This document shows, one piece after another, positions 22,876 to 33,704 of a stretch of DNA of 64,000 bases (position 1 is the first letter of the stretch; the number at the start of each line of letters is the position of its first letter). Position numbers and translations under genes: made by a program. The stretch is from Symbiodinium sp. CCMP2592 (Eukaryota > Sar > Dinophyceae > Suessiales > Symbiodiniaceae), in assembly GCA_905221615.1 (NCBI GenBank), contig CAJNDT010000512.1, positions 124,001-188,000 of the forward strand. The letters run 5' to 3'. The notes below the pieces were generated by a model, which saw only the letters and a program-made list of their open reading frames with translations, was not told the origin of the DNA and did not search any database.

Positions 22876-23827
22876 GTCTTCCAACGAAACAAACCACACA
22901 TGAACGTCGGCACCATCGGCCACGTCGACCACGGAGTCTTGGCGTGCGGTGACATTTTGCAGAGGCTGTCCGGACAAGGTTAGCAACCAAAAACTGGGCA
23001 TCTGCAACAACGCATTGCTTGGCCGTTCGGACATCAACACGGGCTTCGTCCCGTGTTGGTTCCATGATTCTCAAGCTCAACAGGCGACTGGACCCTCGTG
23101 CTAAGGAAAGACCACTTTGACCGCAGCCATCACAAAGGCCAGAACTCTTCCACCACGAAAGCATAGTATGCGAGCACATTGGCTTCTTGGCGCAGGTTAT
23201 GGCAGATGAAGGGCGAGCTGAGTTCAAAGCCTATGATGCTATTGACAAGGCTACCTTTGCAGTCTTTCTCCATATGCTCTCCCGTTGGCCTCCTGCTGAA
23301 TAGACTCCGCGACAGGCTCCTGAGGAGAAAAAGCGCTCGAGTCTTACTTTTGATGGGTCGATCGACCGCTTGATGCCACGAATATCTCTCTGCCCATTTC
23401 TGTTGCTTGGCTTGACCTCCAGGTGGTATCACCATCAACCAGGCTCACGTAGAGTACGAGACTGACAAGAGACACTATGGCCATGTAGACTGTCGGGCTC
23501 TCGCACATAGAGCAACCAAGCCAAGCAGCGCTCCAGCAGCACCGTGCTCATCGAGGTCCTGGTCACGCTGATTATGTCAAGAACATGATCACTGGCGCAC
23601 CTCAACCGCGCTGGAAAGCTGTGCTTGAAAGCTGGGGGGGCCGACTGCCAACACGGCCACTGCCGAGGCTGCCCAGATGGATGGAGCCATCCTGGTGGTC
23701 TCAGGCGACGGAGCTCGGAGCTTCTCTGGCTGCCGTGTTTGTTCCGCTTCCGCGGAATTGTGCGAGGTTATGACGGACCAATGCCACAGACCCGAGAGCA
23801 CATCTTGCTCTCCAAGCAGGTTGGAGT
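22876..23827 (+). CDS. tufA/TUFM-like: elongation factor Tu, organellar type: exons 1-8
   Basis: EF-Tu carries aminoacyl-tRNA to the ribosome with GTP. Exons: 22876-22933, 23106-23137, 23196-23249, 23316-23334, 23423-23491, 23556-23596, 23668-23704, 23767-23827. Spliced, they give without frame breaks [20 protein letters not shown] (G1, split by intron 1), [60 protein letters not shown] (G3) and [19 protein letters not shown]. Introns 1-7 are 58-172 bases. Donors are GA (intron 1), GT (intron 5) and GC (2-4, 6-8); all acceptors are AG followed by G. The targeting-peptide exon was not securely found. The sequence looks more plastid/bacterial-like than animal mitochondrial, but the organelle is unproven. 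Confidence 0.92.
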
Positions 23828-24122
23828 GCTGCGGCCCCAGATTTTTGCCAGACGAAAGACATCTGCATCCGCATGCGGACGTGCCTGCTGCCTTGCGTTT
23901 TGGGCCCAAGTAGCTTGAGTTCTTGTTTTTTGTAGGAGTAGGATCACCCTGTTGTGATCGGCAGTGTGCCGCATGGCAGTGCCCTTTGCATCGCTTGCAG
24001 TGCACTACAGCAGGTGTGGACTGGAGAAGGCTTGTCTGACCCTGGGGGCTTAAGACAAGGGTACGGCTAAAGCTTGGTCGGGTCTGACGAGCGGCAAGTC
24101 TCTAGAAAGTCTTTCTTTGGAG

Positions 24123-26575
24123 GTCTGGAGCACCCAGCTCCGCTGGGAGGGCAAAGATGGTCCAGAGGAGGTCGCCGACGTTCGTCGGGCCATGGCTGAA
24201 GCCACAGGCCAGCATGCCACAGCACTTTGAATGGGTTTCCTCGTGGCTACTGATAGGGTGTTCGCAGGATTACAGCATTACTGAGTTGGAGAAGTGGGAT
24301 GACCGGCTGCAGACGGTTTGTGTGATGTGACGCACAGCGGCCGGACCCACACGCCCATTCTGATAGTCTCGCCATGAAGCTTCCTGCAGCCCAGACAAGG
24401 ACAAGCAGTCCTGTATCTCAAGAAATCCAGACCGCCACAAGCACAACTACTTGTACCTTCTAGCCACGACCCACGATAAAGTACAGGAGGAAACGGAACT
24501 GACTGCGTGCACAAGAGCTGGAGCTATCTTTGATTGCTTGATTACTTGAGGGGAAGTGTCAGGTATATGACAACCTTGAAGCAGGATTGCTTTCAGAACT
24601 GTCCTCTTTGAAGGCATCTCGGCTGGCAGCCTCAGCTTGCTCTGCTTGCAGCGGAAGCCTGGCAGCCCACAGAGCACGCTGAAGCCTGTCTCGGGGCAAA
24701 GTCTGCCGGCAAAGGTTTAGCGGAAGAGAACCGATGGAACCCTAGTGGGTCCACACATACATGCGGACATACTATGCATACACGCACGCGTGCATACCTA
24801 TAGAAAACTCGCGCTACTGCGCCGGGGACCACTACTACTGGTACCGCTACTCTGCAGTCTTCACGCTCTGTAAAGCTTTGTAAGCCTTCTTTCCGTCCTT
24901 CGAAGGCTCGACTGTTGTCCCCTGTGTTATAAGCTGAAGCTTGAGGTCTGGTTGCGTTTTTGGAGCAGAATTGTCGGGAAGATCACGGTGTTTTCCAGCT
25001 GCGCGCTGCTTTTGACAATGTCACCAACGAGGATTTCGTGCAGGTGCGCGTGGCCTGCCCTGGCACGGCCACCTCAAAGGCTGTCGCGAACAGTAGCGCG
25101 AGCCAGCCTCTGCCGATCGTGATAGAGCAGTTTGAGCTTGCGGCCAGCGGCACGGTGACGACTCTGAAAGAGCTGATCTCCAAAAGGACGAAGTTCCCCG
25201 TAGATCAGACGGTGCTGTTACTGGGCTGTAAGCGCTTACACGATGAGCTTCCCATGGGCCGCGTCGCCGCCGCCGCAGAGACGTCCCAGACTCCCCTGCA
25301 GCTTCATCTGAGCGCCAAGGGAGCCCTGGCCTTCCTCAGGCGCGAGGGGCAAGGACACCGCGAGCAAAATGGGGCGCACACACTTAGCCTTATTCTGCCG
25401 GCGTCTGTGAAGGGCAGCCATGAAAGGCCTATGCCCTTCGATCTCAAATCCACTCTCAGTGATCTGCGATGGTCTGTGCAGAGCGTTTCAGGGATCTCTC
25501 CTGCACGAATGAAGTTGGTTTTGGATGACGACAAGGACTTGTCCTTCGCGTTGGAGTCCAGCACTTTAGAGGAGCTTGGCTTCGAGGATGGCTGCAGCGT
25601 GCATGTGCATCAACCCGATGCTCTGGCCGACTTCGACATGCCGTTAGATATCCCGTCCATGGGTCCTGCAAGCCTGCTTTACGAGACGGCAGCAGAAAAG
25701 CTGGGGGTAGTGGACCAAAGCAAGCTTGCAATCTTTGCTGGAAGTCAGCTGGTCGAACGCAGTGCTGATTTATCCCAGGCGCTCATTGCTGACGGAGTCA
25801 TCCTCTGTGCTTACATGAACTGGCCCTTGCATTTATCCGTGTCCGTCCTAGACTCGAGCCTCCCAGGAACCCTGGAGGGCTTTCCAGGCGCATGGCCTCG
25901 GATAGTGATCAGTGTGGGTTGGGTCGTGTAGATGGCTTCTTTTGGGTGTCTTTGCAACAAGATCTAGAATCTAGCATGGTTTCAGGTACTTTGGAAGTGC
26001 GGAGCTGCGATTCCATTTCGGACGTCCGCCGGAAACTGGTGGCCCGCGCCGTGGAAGCAGAGGCGACGGCCCTTCTGGAGGGCAGCTTAGCCTTCGCGGT
26101 GGAGTGCTCCACCTGGGAGCGAGAGGGAGCGGGGTGCCGCAGTCTCGCATCGCTGGAGACGCTGTTGGGAGGATTCTCGCCTGTGCCTGAGACGGCGCGT
26201 CTCTCCAGGTTGGGAATGGCTGACGGTGGCTGCCACCTGGTCTTTGTACCCAAGAAGGTGGTATCTCTTGAAGTTCAGGTCTGCCATGGTGAGGAAGAGA
26301 AGGGCCTTAGGCAACTCAGGGTGCCAAGCACCACTCGGCTTTCAGAGCTTTCAAAGATTCTGATACGAAGTCTACGGCAAAGCAGCCTCCCTGATTTTGC
26401 CCCAAGCGAATTCGCCCACTGCTCCTGGACGCCCTCCTCCGATCCAAAGAGCTCTCGGGACGGCCTGCAACGGAGTGTCTCGCAGTCCTCCTTCGGCGGA
26501 GTGCCCTGGCCGCAGCCGTCTCGACCTAGAGGTCGAAACGTTGTCGAGTCACACTCTAAGCAAGGCTTCTTCTAA
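24123..26575 (+). CDS. multi-ubiquitin-like-domain protein, N-terminal exons (gene lies within EF-Tu intron 8)
   Basis: Exon 24123-24207 encodes EEVADVRRAMAEATG, the helix of a ubiquitin-like fold. A GC donor joins it in frame to exon 24946-25866 as ATGLVAFLEQNCRED. Exon 2 holds about three beta-grasp units: VTTLKELISKRTKFP with LLLGCKRLHDEL; STLSDLRWSVQSVSG with KLVLDDDKDL; and LLYETAAEKLGVV with IFAGSQLVE. A GA-AG intron (25867-25985) preserves the frame (SSLPGTLEVRSCDSISDVR) and starts another unit in exon 3, which runs toward 26575 with an unresolved end. The lysine and di-glycine tail of real ubiquitin are absent, so these act as domains rather than as a processed modifier. With the U-box exons that follow, this is probably one E3 ligase gene. 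More 5' exons may exist. Confidence 0.7.
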
Positions 26576-26638
26576 AGTCACGACAGTCCAAAAGAGGGAG
26601 CCTAGGGCCTACTGGTAGGGTCTTTCTTGGACTTCGAG

Positions 26639-27535
26639 GTCGCAGCGATGCTGTCGAAAGTGAAGAGGAAGTCCTTCGGGAGCAGCCCGGGCTCTCCACC
26701 CGAGAAGCGCCGCCGGGGAGCTAGCGACTCCAAGGACCGGAGCCGTACCCCACCTCTCTTTTCCCGTGCTGTCTTGCCGTCTTCGTTGCCGTTTGGTTTT
26801 TGAAGCCAGGGGAGGGGACCCCCCGCTTTTCTTACGATGGTCTACATTGGTATAACCTATCAGAGACGGAGTGAGAGGACATGGACGAGAGGCAGTTTGT
26901 GGGTGACCTGCAAGCCCAGCATCCCACGTCCTCCAGAGCTCTCTGTCAGCCTGCGACCCAGACTCTTCTTTTGAGAAGCTTGAGCTAAGAGCATGTGAAC
27001 CCAGAAACTCATGAAAGAAGCAGAGTCTGTGAGGCAGTTCCTGTGCCCGATCTCCATGCAGATCATGCAGGATCCCGTCATTGTCACGGGAAGTGGCAAC
27101 ACTTACGATCGCAAGTCGATCGAACGGCACTTCCAGCACTTCTACAGAGACCCGCTCAACAACACCGAGCTCAGAAGACCGGCGGATCGAAGCCAGTCCG
27201 AACTGAAGAGCCAGTCAGAGCATGTCGTTTGCAGATTTTGTGCCCGTTGTTGCTGCTATCGCAGTAGCGTCGCACTGAGTCGTCATCATGACAGAGGCAA
27301 TATCAGACGTGCTTGCTTGCTACAATAGTCGAGCTACCAGCATTGTCGGGCACTACCAAGCTGACAGCGGACGAGGAACAAACAAATGCTAGTAGTAATG
27401 TCCGCCACTGCACAACGATCATCAGGATCGTATTGAAGAGTGTGGGTGTTTCGCTGCGCTTTAGTTGGTGGTTCGGCCGCTATGTTGCCTCCAGGAAAGC
27501 TGATTCCAAACAACCAGCTCCGCAGCCAGATCCGA
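26639..27535 (+). CDS. U-box E3 ubiquitin ligase, C-terminal exons of the ubiquitin-like gene
   Basis: Exon from 26639 to about 26739 encodes a basic, Ser/Pro-rich segment (KVKRKSFGSSPGSPPEKRRR), a likely nuclear localisation signal. Exon 27034-27173 encodes the U-box core: QFLCPISMQIMQDPVIVTGS, NTYDRKSIERHF and DPLNNTEL. A GA-AG intron leads to exon 27495-27535, continuing ELRKLIPNNQLRSQIR, which completes the U-box with its conserved L-I-P-N-x-x-L-R. The fold recruits E2-ubiquitin without zinc. The link to the upstream ubiquitin-like exons rests on strand, order and spacing; a transcript would settle it. The last exon with the stop was not identified; a coding-like stretch at about 27695-27790 is a candidate. 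Confidence 0.8.
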
Positions 27536-28401
27536 GCCTCAGTTGCGTTGGAGTTTGACCGCCGAGTCAGCTAGAGTCGTTCTGGAAAACTCACTATCGC
27601 GGTGAAGCACTGCTCATCCAAGCATATCAGCGACTCTCGTTCCCCCTTGAATCTAGAACGGTAGACTCTTGCAGTCGCTCGTGCGACTCGCCCAGGTGAA
27701 GCTGAAATTTCTCAAATTCACTTGCGACTTACTGCACATCTTAGTGAGGCTTGATCGCACTTTGCATCCTGGTGCATTACCTGTCGTGAGATGTGGTCAG
27801 ACTGAGGAACAGCGCAGCTTTTCCAGCGATGCGCCGATGGCAGAATATCTTCGTTACTGTGCCTCTTTGTTGAGCCGAGGAAATTAGGACAGATTAGGTC
27901 TGCCTTCTTTCACGAAGGTCCGTGACAGGCATCCAGCTGGTGTCTGCCTGTATGTTCGTACTCCCCCCCCAGACGCTTCACTCAGCCCGAAACGAGCAAA
28001 TCCTGTCAGAATTGTGCGATTGAAGCAGCCGTACTTCATGGAACCTGTGTGCTCGGATGTGTGGCAGAGCTGAAGCTAATCCTTCAAGGGTCACGAAGAT
28101 TAATGATTTGCTTGTGGCAGGCCGGCACCAAAGGTGTACCGGAAGTTAGGGCACTTACACGCCTGACTTGACTTGGCCACTGCAACGGACTAATGAACCT
28201 GCATGAAATGCGTAGGGTGGAAGATGGAAAGCCGTCGTTCCTGCCGAAGTAGGAATTGGCAGTCGTGACCAGCTGATCAGCCATGACTGCTCATCAGAGA
28301 GAGCGATGAGACGCGGCATTGGATGAAAATCCAGCCATGACGCTGTCAGAACAGAAGCCCGCACGAACTGCCTGACCCTTCGGATTGCACTCGCGCTCAA
28401 G
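27536..28401. other. 3' part of EF-Tu intron 8, after the U-box exons
   Basis: No further gene recognised apart from the possible terminal exon of the U-box gene near 27695-27790. The intron ends with the AG at 28400-28401. Confidence 0.4.
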
Positions 28402-28620
28402 GCCCAGCATCGTGGTGTTCTTGAACAAGATGGCTCAGCCGGGCATGTTTGTCAAATAACGCAGGGCCTGCAGTTGTTTGTCTGGGACAGATGTCGCTGC
28501 AGCAAGATTCGCATCACTTCGAAGACTTCACAACAGCTGAAATCGGTAACCAGTCCTGGCGTCTGTATGTGACAGGACATGGTCGAAGACATGGAACTTG
28601 TCGATCTTGTGGAACTGGAG
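28402..28620 (+). CDS. tufA/TUFM-like: elongation factor Tu, organellar type: exons 9-10
   Basis: Exon 9 (28402-28432) follows exon 8 in phase: QVGV-PSIVVFLNKM. Exon 10 (28576-28620) continues DMVEDMELVDLVELE. Together they supply the guanine-specificity motif NKxD (NKMD), split by intron 9 (GC-AG). Exon 10 ends at a GT donor. The precise phase match with exon 8, 4.6 kb upstream, is the main evidence that this is one gene with another gene inside intron 8, and not two EF-Tu fragments. Confidence 0.9.
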
Positions 28621-31600
28621 GTGATCCCGTGCACAAATGGCCCATGTTCAGAATCAGCCTTCTGGCCTTGCCCAGTCATGGTCTTGGCTCGAGCGCAGCA
28701 GAACTCAGCCTTGGACTCCGCGGATGTTGAGCAACTTTTGTGCAGCTTGCTTACAGCGACTCTGGAGAGAGTAGCCCGGGGTGAAGACTGAAGATGACAT
28801 GCCAATGCTTGCAACCCTCAGGGAGTGCAAAAACTGTCAGAAAGCTTGAAGGGCGCTGCACAGACAACCAGAACGAAGACTACACCCCCCACACTCTTGA
28901 ATCTCAATCTGCGAAGGTAGAGGTGCAGCAAGATTAATTGTGCAGGAGGCATTCATTTGGTGATTGCACCGGAATTAATACAAGCTGCGGATACAGCATG
29001 CTGTTAGCGGCTCGGTGTAGCAATCCCAGATCAGATCACCCTGTAGCTGGGCCTACGCTAATTTCCGATTGAACTGTGCGCGAACGGCTACCATTCATTA
29101 CCATTCGACACTCCAGAAACAGTGCATGAGAAGTTCGCCAAGAAGTCGAAACTTGACCAAGGCAAGGCCCCGTCGGGGCCGCCGGAAGCCAGCGCGTTCC
29201 CGGCGGAAGGAGCCGACTGCCAAGTGGCTTGTGGATGAGGCAATCAGATCTGGTGTCATGTCAAGGTTGGCCTACGAGAGTGCTAAGTGGGTACTTCGAA
29301 TCCGATTGAAGCATATTCCCTTCTGGAGGGTGGAGATGAATTTACACTCTAGGCTGTCGTCACTTGATTGGAGATTGGACTGAGATGTTGATGGTGAATC
29401 GAAGAGAGGAGGAGGCTCTCCTCCTGATCGTTACATGCGTATGCCGGTTTGGGGTAGGGTTGTTGCTGTTCTTGCTAGCGACACATCTCAAACTTTGAAG
29501 AATCCTCACCTCAAAAGATGCTGTAGGCTAGGCTGAGATGAGATCGGGCAGCAGAGAAGGCCTTTTGCGCTTGTCGGTTACAGCCTTCCGAAGCCGCAAC
29601 TGCGTGACCGTCTGCAGACCTACTATCACACATGCCGCAGGACAGCGGCACTTTGCCAAAATGTTTCTCGCCAGCATGTTATTACGACAGAGTTGCACAC
29701 ACGGCTGCCCTATCCTAGAGCAGTCGCGGCTCCTGTCATGAAGCGCGTACTGCACGATGCCCTGCAGCGGCATCTTTGCCATGCGTTGCCATGCCAAGGT
29801 GATGACACCCGCGAGTGGTGGAAGTGGCAGGCCCAGACGGTCGTGTGCCTGGGCTTCGACTTCGGATCGGCGCTCTGCCGGTACCGCTCGACCTGCAACG
29901 AATGCTGAAACAAGATCACTGCCTTGATCCTTGCTACTACTAGCACTCGATTCGTGCAAAAACCCACAGGTTTTGTACATCTACGTGCCGACATGTCTAG
30001 CACATCACGAGTTCCCGGAACTTCCAAGTCGAGCTACCAAGGCTGCATGCCAAGGGTAGGATGCAGTGCAATAAACGCGCAGTGGCGCAGCTGAGAAAGT
30101 GCCGAGCGAAGCCTTGCAATTGGGGGCTGCGGGGCGAGCAGGGCGTCTGAACAAGACCGGTCTCGGACCACTGATTCCGTCTTCGATGCTGCTGCGACTT
30201 CCGAGATGCGGAAGCTTTGACTGAACTGAGGCAGCCGCCTTTGTTGACGATTAGCGAAGAGAGTGCTCCAAGGCGCGCGGCGGCTGCGTTGGCACCCATG
30301 GGCGCAGCTTTTGAACTGATGTTGCATGCTGTTTTGCGACGAGACGCCGCCATAGTTATACTCGTCACAGCAGCAGGCACGAGGACAGAATCTTTCTCAG
30401 AGACCGGATGACTTCTCGGCGGCCTGTCAGCAGCTTTTGCACCGTAGTGAATGACGTTGTGCTTTCTGCTTCCTGTGCCGAGGTATTTGTCAGTTATTGG
30501 CCACCACGGCAGTGCAATACAGTGCACCATGCCCGTTGCTTACAGTGAGCAATCCGTGCAATCGCATTGAAGCGACGATCACGGAACTACAGACTTGTGA
30601 AAGCATGCATCGTGCCACTCAGGACAGAGAAGCCTGCATCTCTGTTCGTGGTCCATGCAGACATGGCAGAATACCAGGCAAGTCGTAGAAAAGACAGATC
30701 AGACAGGGTTGCCTGCCTTATCTGAAGCACCAAAGATTCGACAGGAAGCATGGCTGGGTTTCGCACACGAAGGGTTGCCGGCATTTGGCTGCTTCCTTGG
30801 CTACGACAACGCGTTTCAGAGCTGGTACGCCTCGCTGGGAGCAGGCCCGGCCGTGGTCGTTGACGCACCGGCTGCTGCTGTTTTACTTCGTTTACGCAGG
30901 CTCTGAGCATCCTCTTCCATGCGAAGCCGAAGGCTTCCAAGCTCACAGCACCTTCAAGTGGCATCCGGATGCCACACTAAGGCAGCTTGGCTTAGCCCAT
31001 CGCAGCTGGTCCGACTGCTTCCTGGCCCTCGAGAGGCCGTCCTTGCGAAGCTTCTGCGGCCAAGGCACTTGTCAAGTGGGCTGTGGCTGCATGCGGATCC
31101 GTTGACGGATGCCGTACTGCTCCATGCCAACAGGAGGAGTCAATGGGAGGACAGGGCTTCCATTTGTCATTGCCGTAAGTTTGGGCGGCAACCTTCGATG
31201 CCTTGTGATGCCTTCCCTGCAGGCTGTTCCTGTTGCCTGAGCGACTGTACAGAATCGAATTCGATGCTTTCCTGATCTGGCGTCTCCCGCCAGGAGGACA
31301 AAGGGGGGGTTTGCAGCATTAGATGCACGTGTATGCCAGCGCACAGCAATGCAGTCGGTCGTGCTCCAAGCTGATCAGGACAAAGTTTTGTGGACGGATA
31401 GACAGGTGTCGCCGCTGAGGCCTTCCATCGTGGACACAGCAAGCAACTTACTTTCAGCTACAGCGCGCCGAGTGCGCCGAGTTGAGTTTTGATGTTGCCC
31501 TGACCAAGGCTTCGAAATGTGTTGCTGACTTCACAAAACCTCTCGGCCTGCCAAGACGGCAGCCTTCGGCAAAGACCCGCAACTGCTGTGCTTTCGACAC

Positions 31601-31939
31601 GGGAGTTGCGAGGGAACTTGTACAGCCATAAAGCCTCCAGAAGGCCCAGGCCCAAGTCGGCCACAACCCGTGCTCCGCCCTGTACAAAGATCTCATCTCA
31701 CAATTTTGCCAGAACCGGTTGCTGCCGGATGCGCTACTGCAAGTCAAGACGACTCGGGTCCCTGCACAGTGTTTCTCCGGATGCACCTGGTGCCGTCGTG
31801 TGTCGATTTTAAGGCATGCCAGGGCGCCCAGATTTGCAGGTGGTGTGCGCAGGTAAACAACGTCGGGCGGGCTGTGTGACTGAGCGCCGCTTCATGCGCA
31901 ATGCGCAGATAATTAATCTAGATGTCAGCCTGCCAGCAG
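28621..31939 (+). other. EF-Tu intron 10 (3.3 kb) with coding-like stretches
   Basis: Bounded by the GT donor after exon 10 and the AG before exon 11. Inside, + strand segments look protein-coding without a family I know: EKFAKKSKLDQGKAP near 29130, WLGFAHEGLPAFGCFLGYD near 30755, and REAVLAKLLRPRHLSSGLWL with LTDAVLLHANRRSQWEDRA near 31035-31160. A perfect 18-base palindrome, gtggcatccggatgccac, is at 30959-30976. These could be exons of another nested gene. Confidence 0.5.
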
Positions 31940-33704
31940 GTGCGAGAAATGCTGGATATGTACTCGTTCCCTGGTGACGATACGTGCTCGACTTGGCTGT
32001 CAGGGCTGACTTGGCCAGTTGCATGCTCGACCCGATTTCGAGGCCTTTCGTCCGGGGTTCGGCACTGAAAGCATTGAACGGCGACACTGGTGAATATGGT
32101 GTCCCAGCCATCAAACAGTCATGCGCTTGGGACCACTTGCACTCGTGTCAACATTATGCACTTGGAGACAACCCAGGCTAATGGAAGCTGTCGATTCGTT
32201 CTTCCCAGATCCACAAAGGCACGAGCTCTATTGTTCGTGGCATCTGCAGCCACGGGTAAGCCGAGTCTCCCTGCCACATCCTACCACGACAACTTAACTT
32301 GAGAGGGACGTGGACAAGCCCTTCCTCATGGGTGTGGAGACTGCAGCCTGACTGAATTCTCACAGCTGAAAACGTGCACAAAAAGAAGGAGGGTTGGTGT
32401 CGGCCGAGGTGATGAGCATCACGGGGAAGGGCACAGTTGCCACGGGCAAAATCGAGCGTGGCATTGCCAAGACGGGTGACACGATCGAGATTGTCGGGGT
32501 CAAGGAACAGCGTCGCAGATTCGTGCTTTGAGACTTCTCAATTTCTCGTCCAGCTGTCCAAGTGGATTCGCACAGGATAAGACCGCGAAGGCCACCATCT
32601 CTGGCATAGAGATGTTCCACAAAACATTGGATGAGGGCCAGTCTGGCGATCAGCCTGGTGCTCAGTCCGTCCACCGACAGAGTTGTGATGGATGTTGCCT
32701 TGCAGACGATTGCAGACGAAACGGAAGTGTTGCCTTCAGGTGTGGAATTATGCTGAAGGGTATCAAGAGGAGCGAGATCTTGCGAGGGCAGGCAAGTGAC
32801 CTCTTGCAGCCTTTGCGCTTGCTACGTGCTCCGGTGCTTGTGCTCGCCGGTCAGGTTCTGTGCGCTGCCGGGACTGTGAAAACGCTTCGACCTCGTCGCA
32901 GGGGTGTGGATGTTGTTGGAGCCACGTATGTTGTGCGAAGTAACACCGTCCTTCAGGTTCTCTAAGTTTGATGCGGACATCTACGTGGGAGACCTACAGA
33001 TGGAGCAACCTGATATCTTGACAGGGACGAGAAAAAGTACTACTTGGAGAGATCCCTGAGACACCGACTGCAGGTGCTGAAGGAGGACGAAGGCGGACGC
33101 AAGAAGCCCTTCTTCTCCAGCTATAGACCACAGGCCGTGTGACATGAGATCGCTGTGAATCATGCTGGCGATCGCTTAAGTGTTGCAGTCATGGAACAGA
33201 GAAACATGCCAGGCATTCATCCGAACGGGCATGGTGACTGTGGAAGTGCAGCTTCCCGAAAGCGCCGGCTTTGCCAAACTTAACTGGAAGAGCTTTTCTG
33301 ATGCTGCATGACTTCAATGTCGCCTGTCGCGATGCGCCAGGTGGAAATGGCCATGCCGGGGGATTCCCTCTCCATCAGCCGGCGCCTGAGCACCTGCAGA
33401 GGCGAGGCGCCACAGTGACAGGAAGCTGTGAATAGAGAAAGGCCTGGCTGCCGAGAAGCCCATGGCTTTGGAGGAAGGGTGCTGACCCCGGAGGGCCCCA
33501 GTCGCCGGTCAAAGGACATGTCACGTTTCCCTTCCGCAAGGCTGCGCTTCGCTCTCCGAGAAGGTGGTCTTACGGTAGGCTGGCATCCCAGCGAGGACGT
33601 CAGGGCGCCGTGGGTTCTTTGCCACATGACCTTGTCATCCTTGTCAGCTATGCTGATCTACTGTCGATCCCCGAGGCTCTGGCATCATCACCAAGTGCTA
33701 CTAG
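31940..33704 (+). CDS. tufA/TUFM-like: elongation factor Tu, organellar type: exons 11-25, to the stop codon
   Basis: Exons: 31940-31983, 32043 to about 32112, 32177-32218, 32306-32342, 32409-32504, 32576-32652, 32740-32791, 32855-32883, 32957-32984, 33074-33133, 33213-33263, 33341-33377, 33442-33478, 33541-33578, 33676-33704. They read in order [28 protein letters not shown] (G5 motif SAL); [130 protein letters not shown]; and SGIITKCY then TAG. Domains II and III are complete and no stop interrupts the spliced frame. Only the junction between 32112 and 32177 is unresolved. Donors are mostly GC. The gene looks intact and under selection. Confidence 0.93.

Noticed and set aside
28467-28490. 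PAVVCL reading as the EF-Tu exon before the NKxD motif
   Set aside because: The nearby exon 28402-28432 (PSIVVFLNKM) fits phase, motif and splice signals exactly; PAVVCL lacks the NK and does not keep phase with exon 8.
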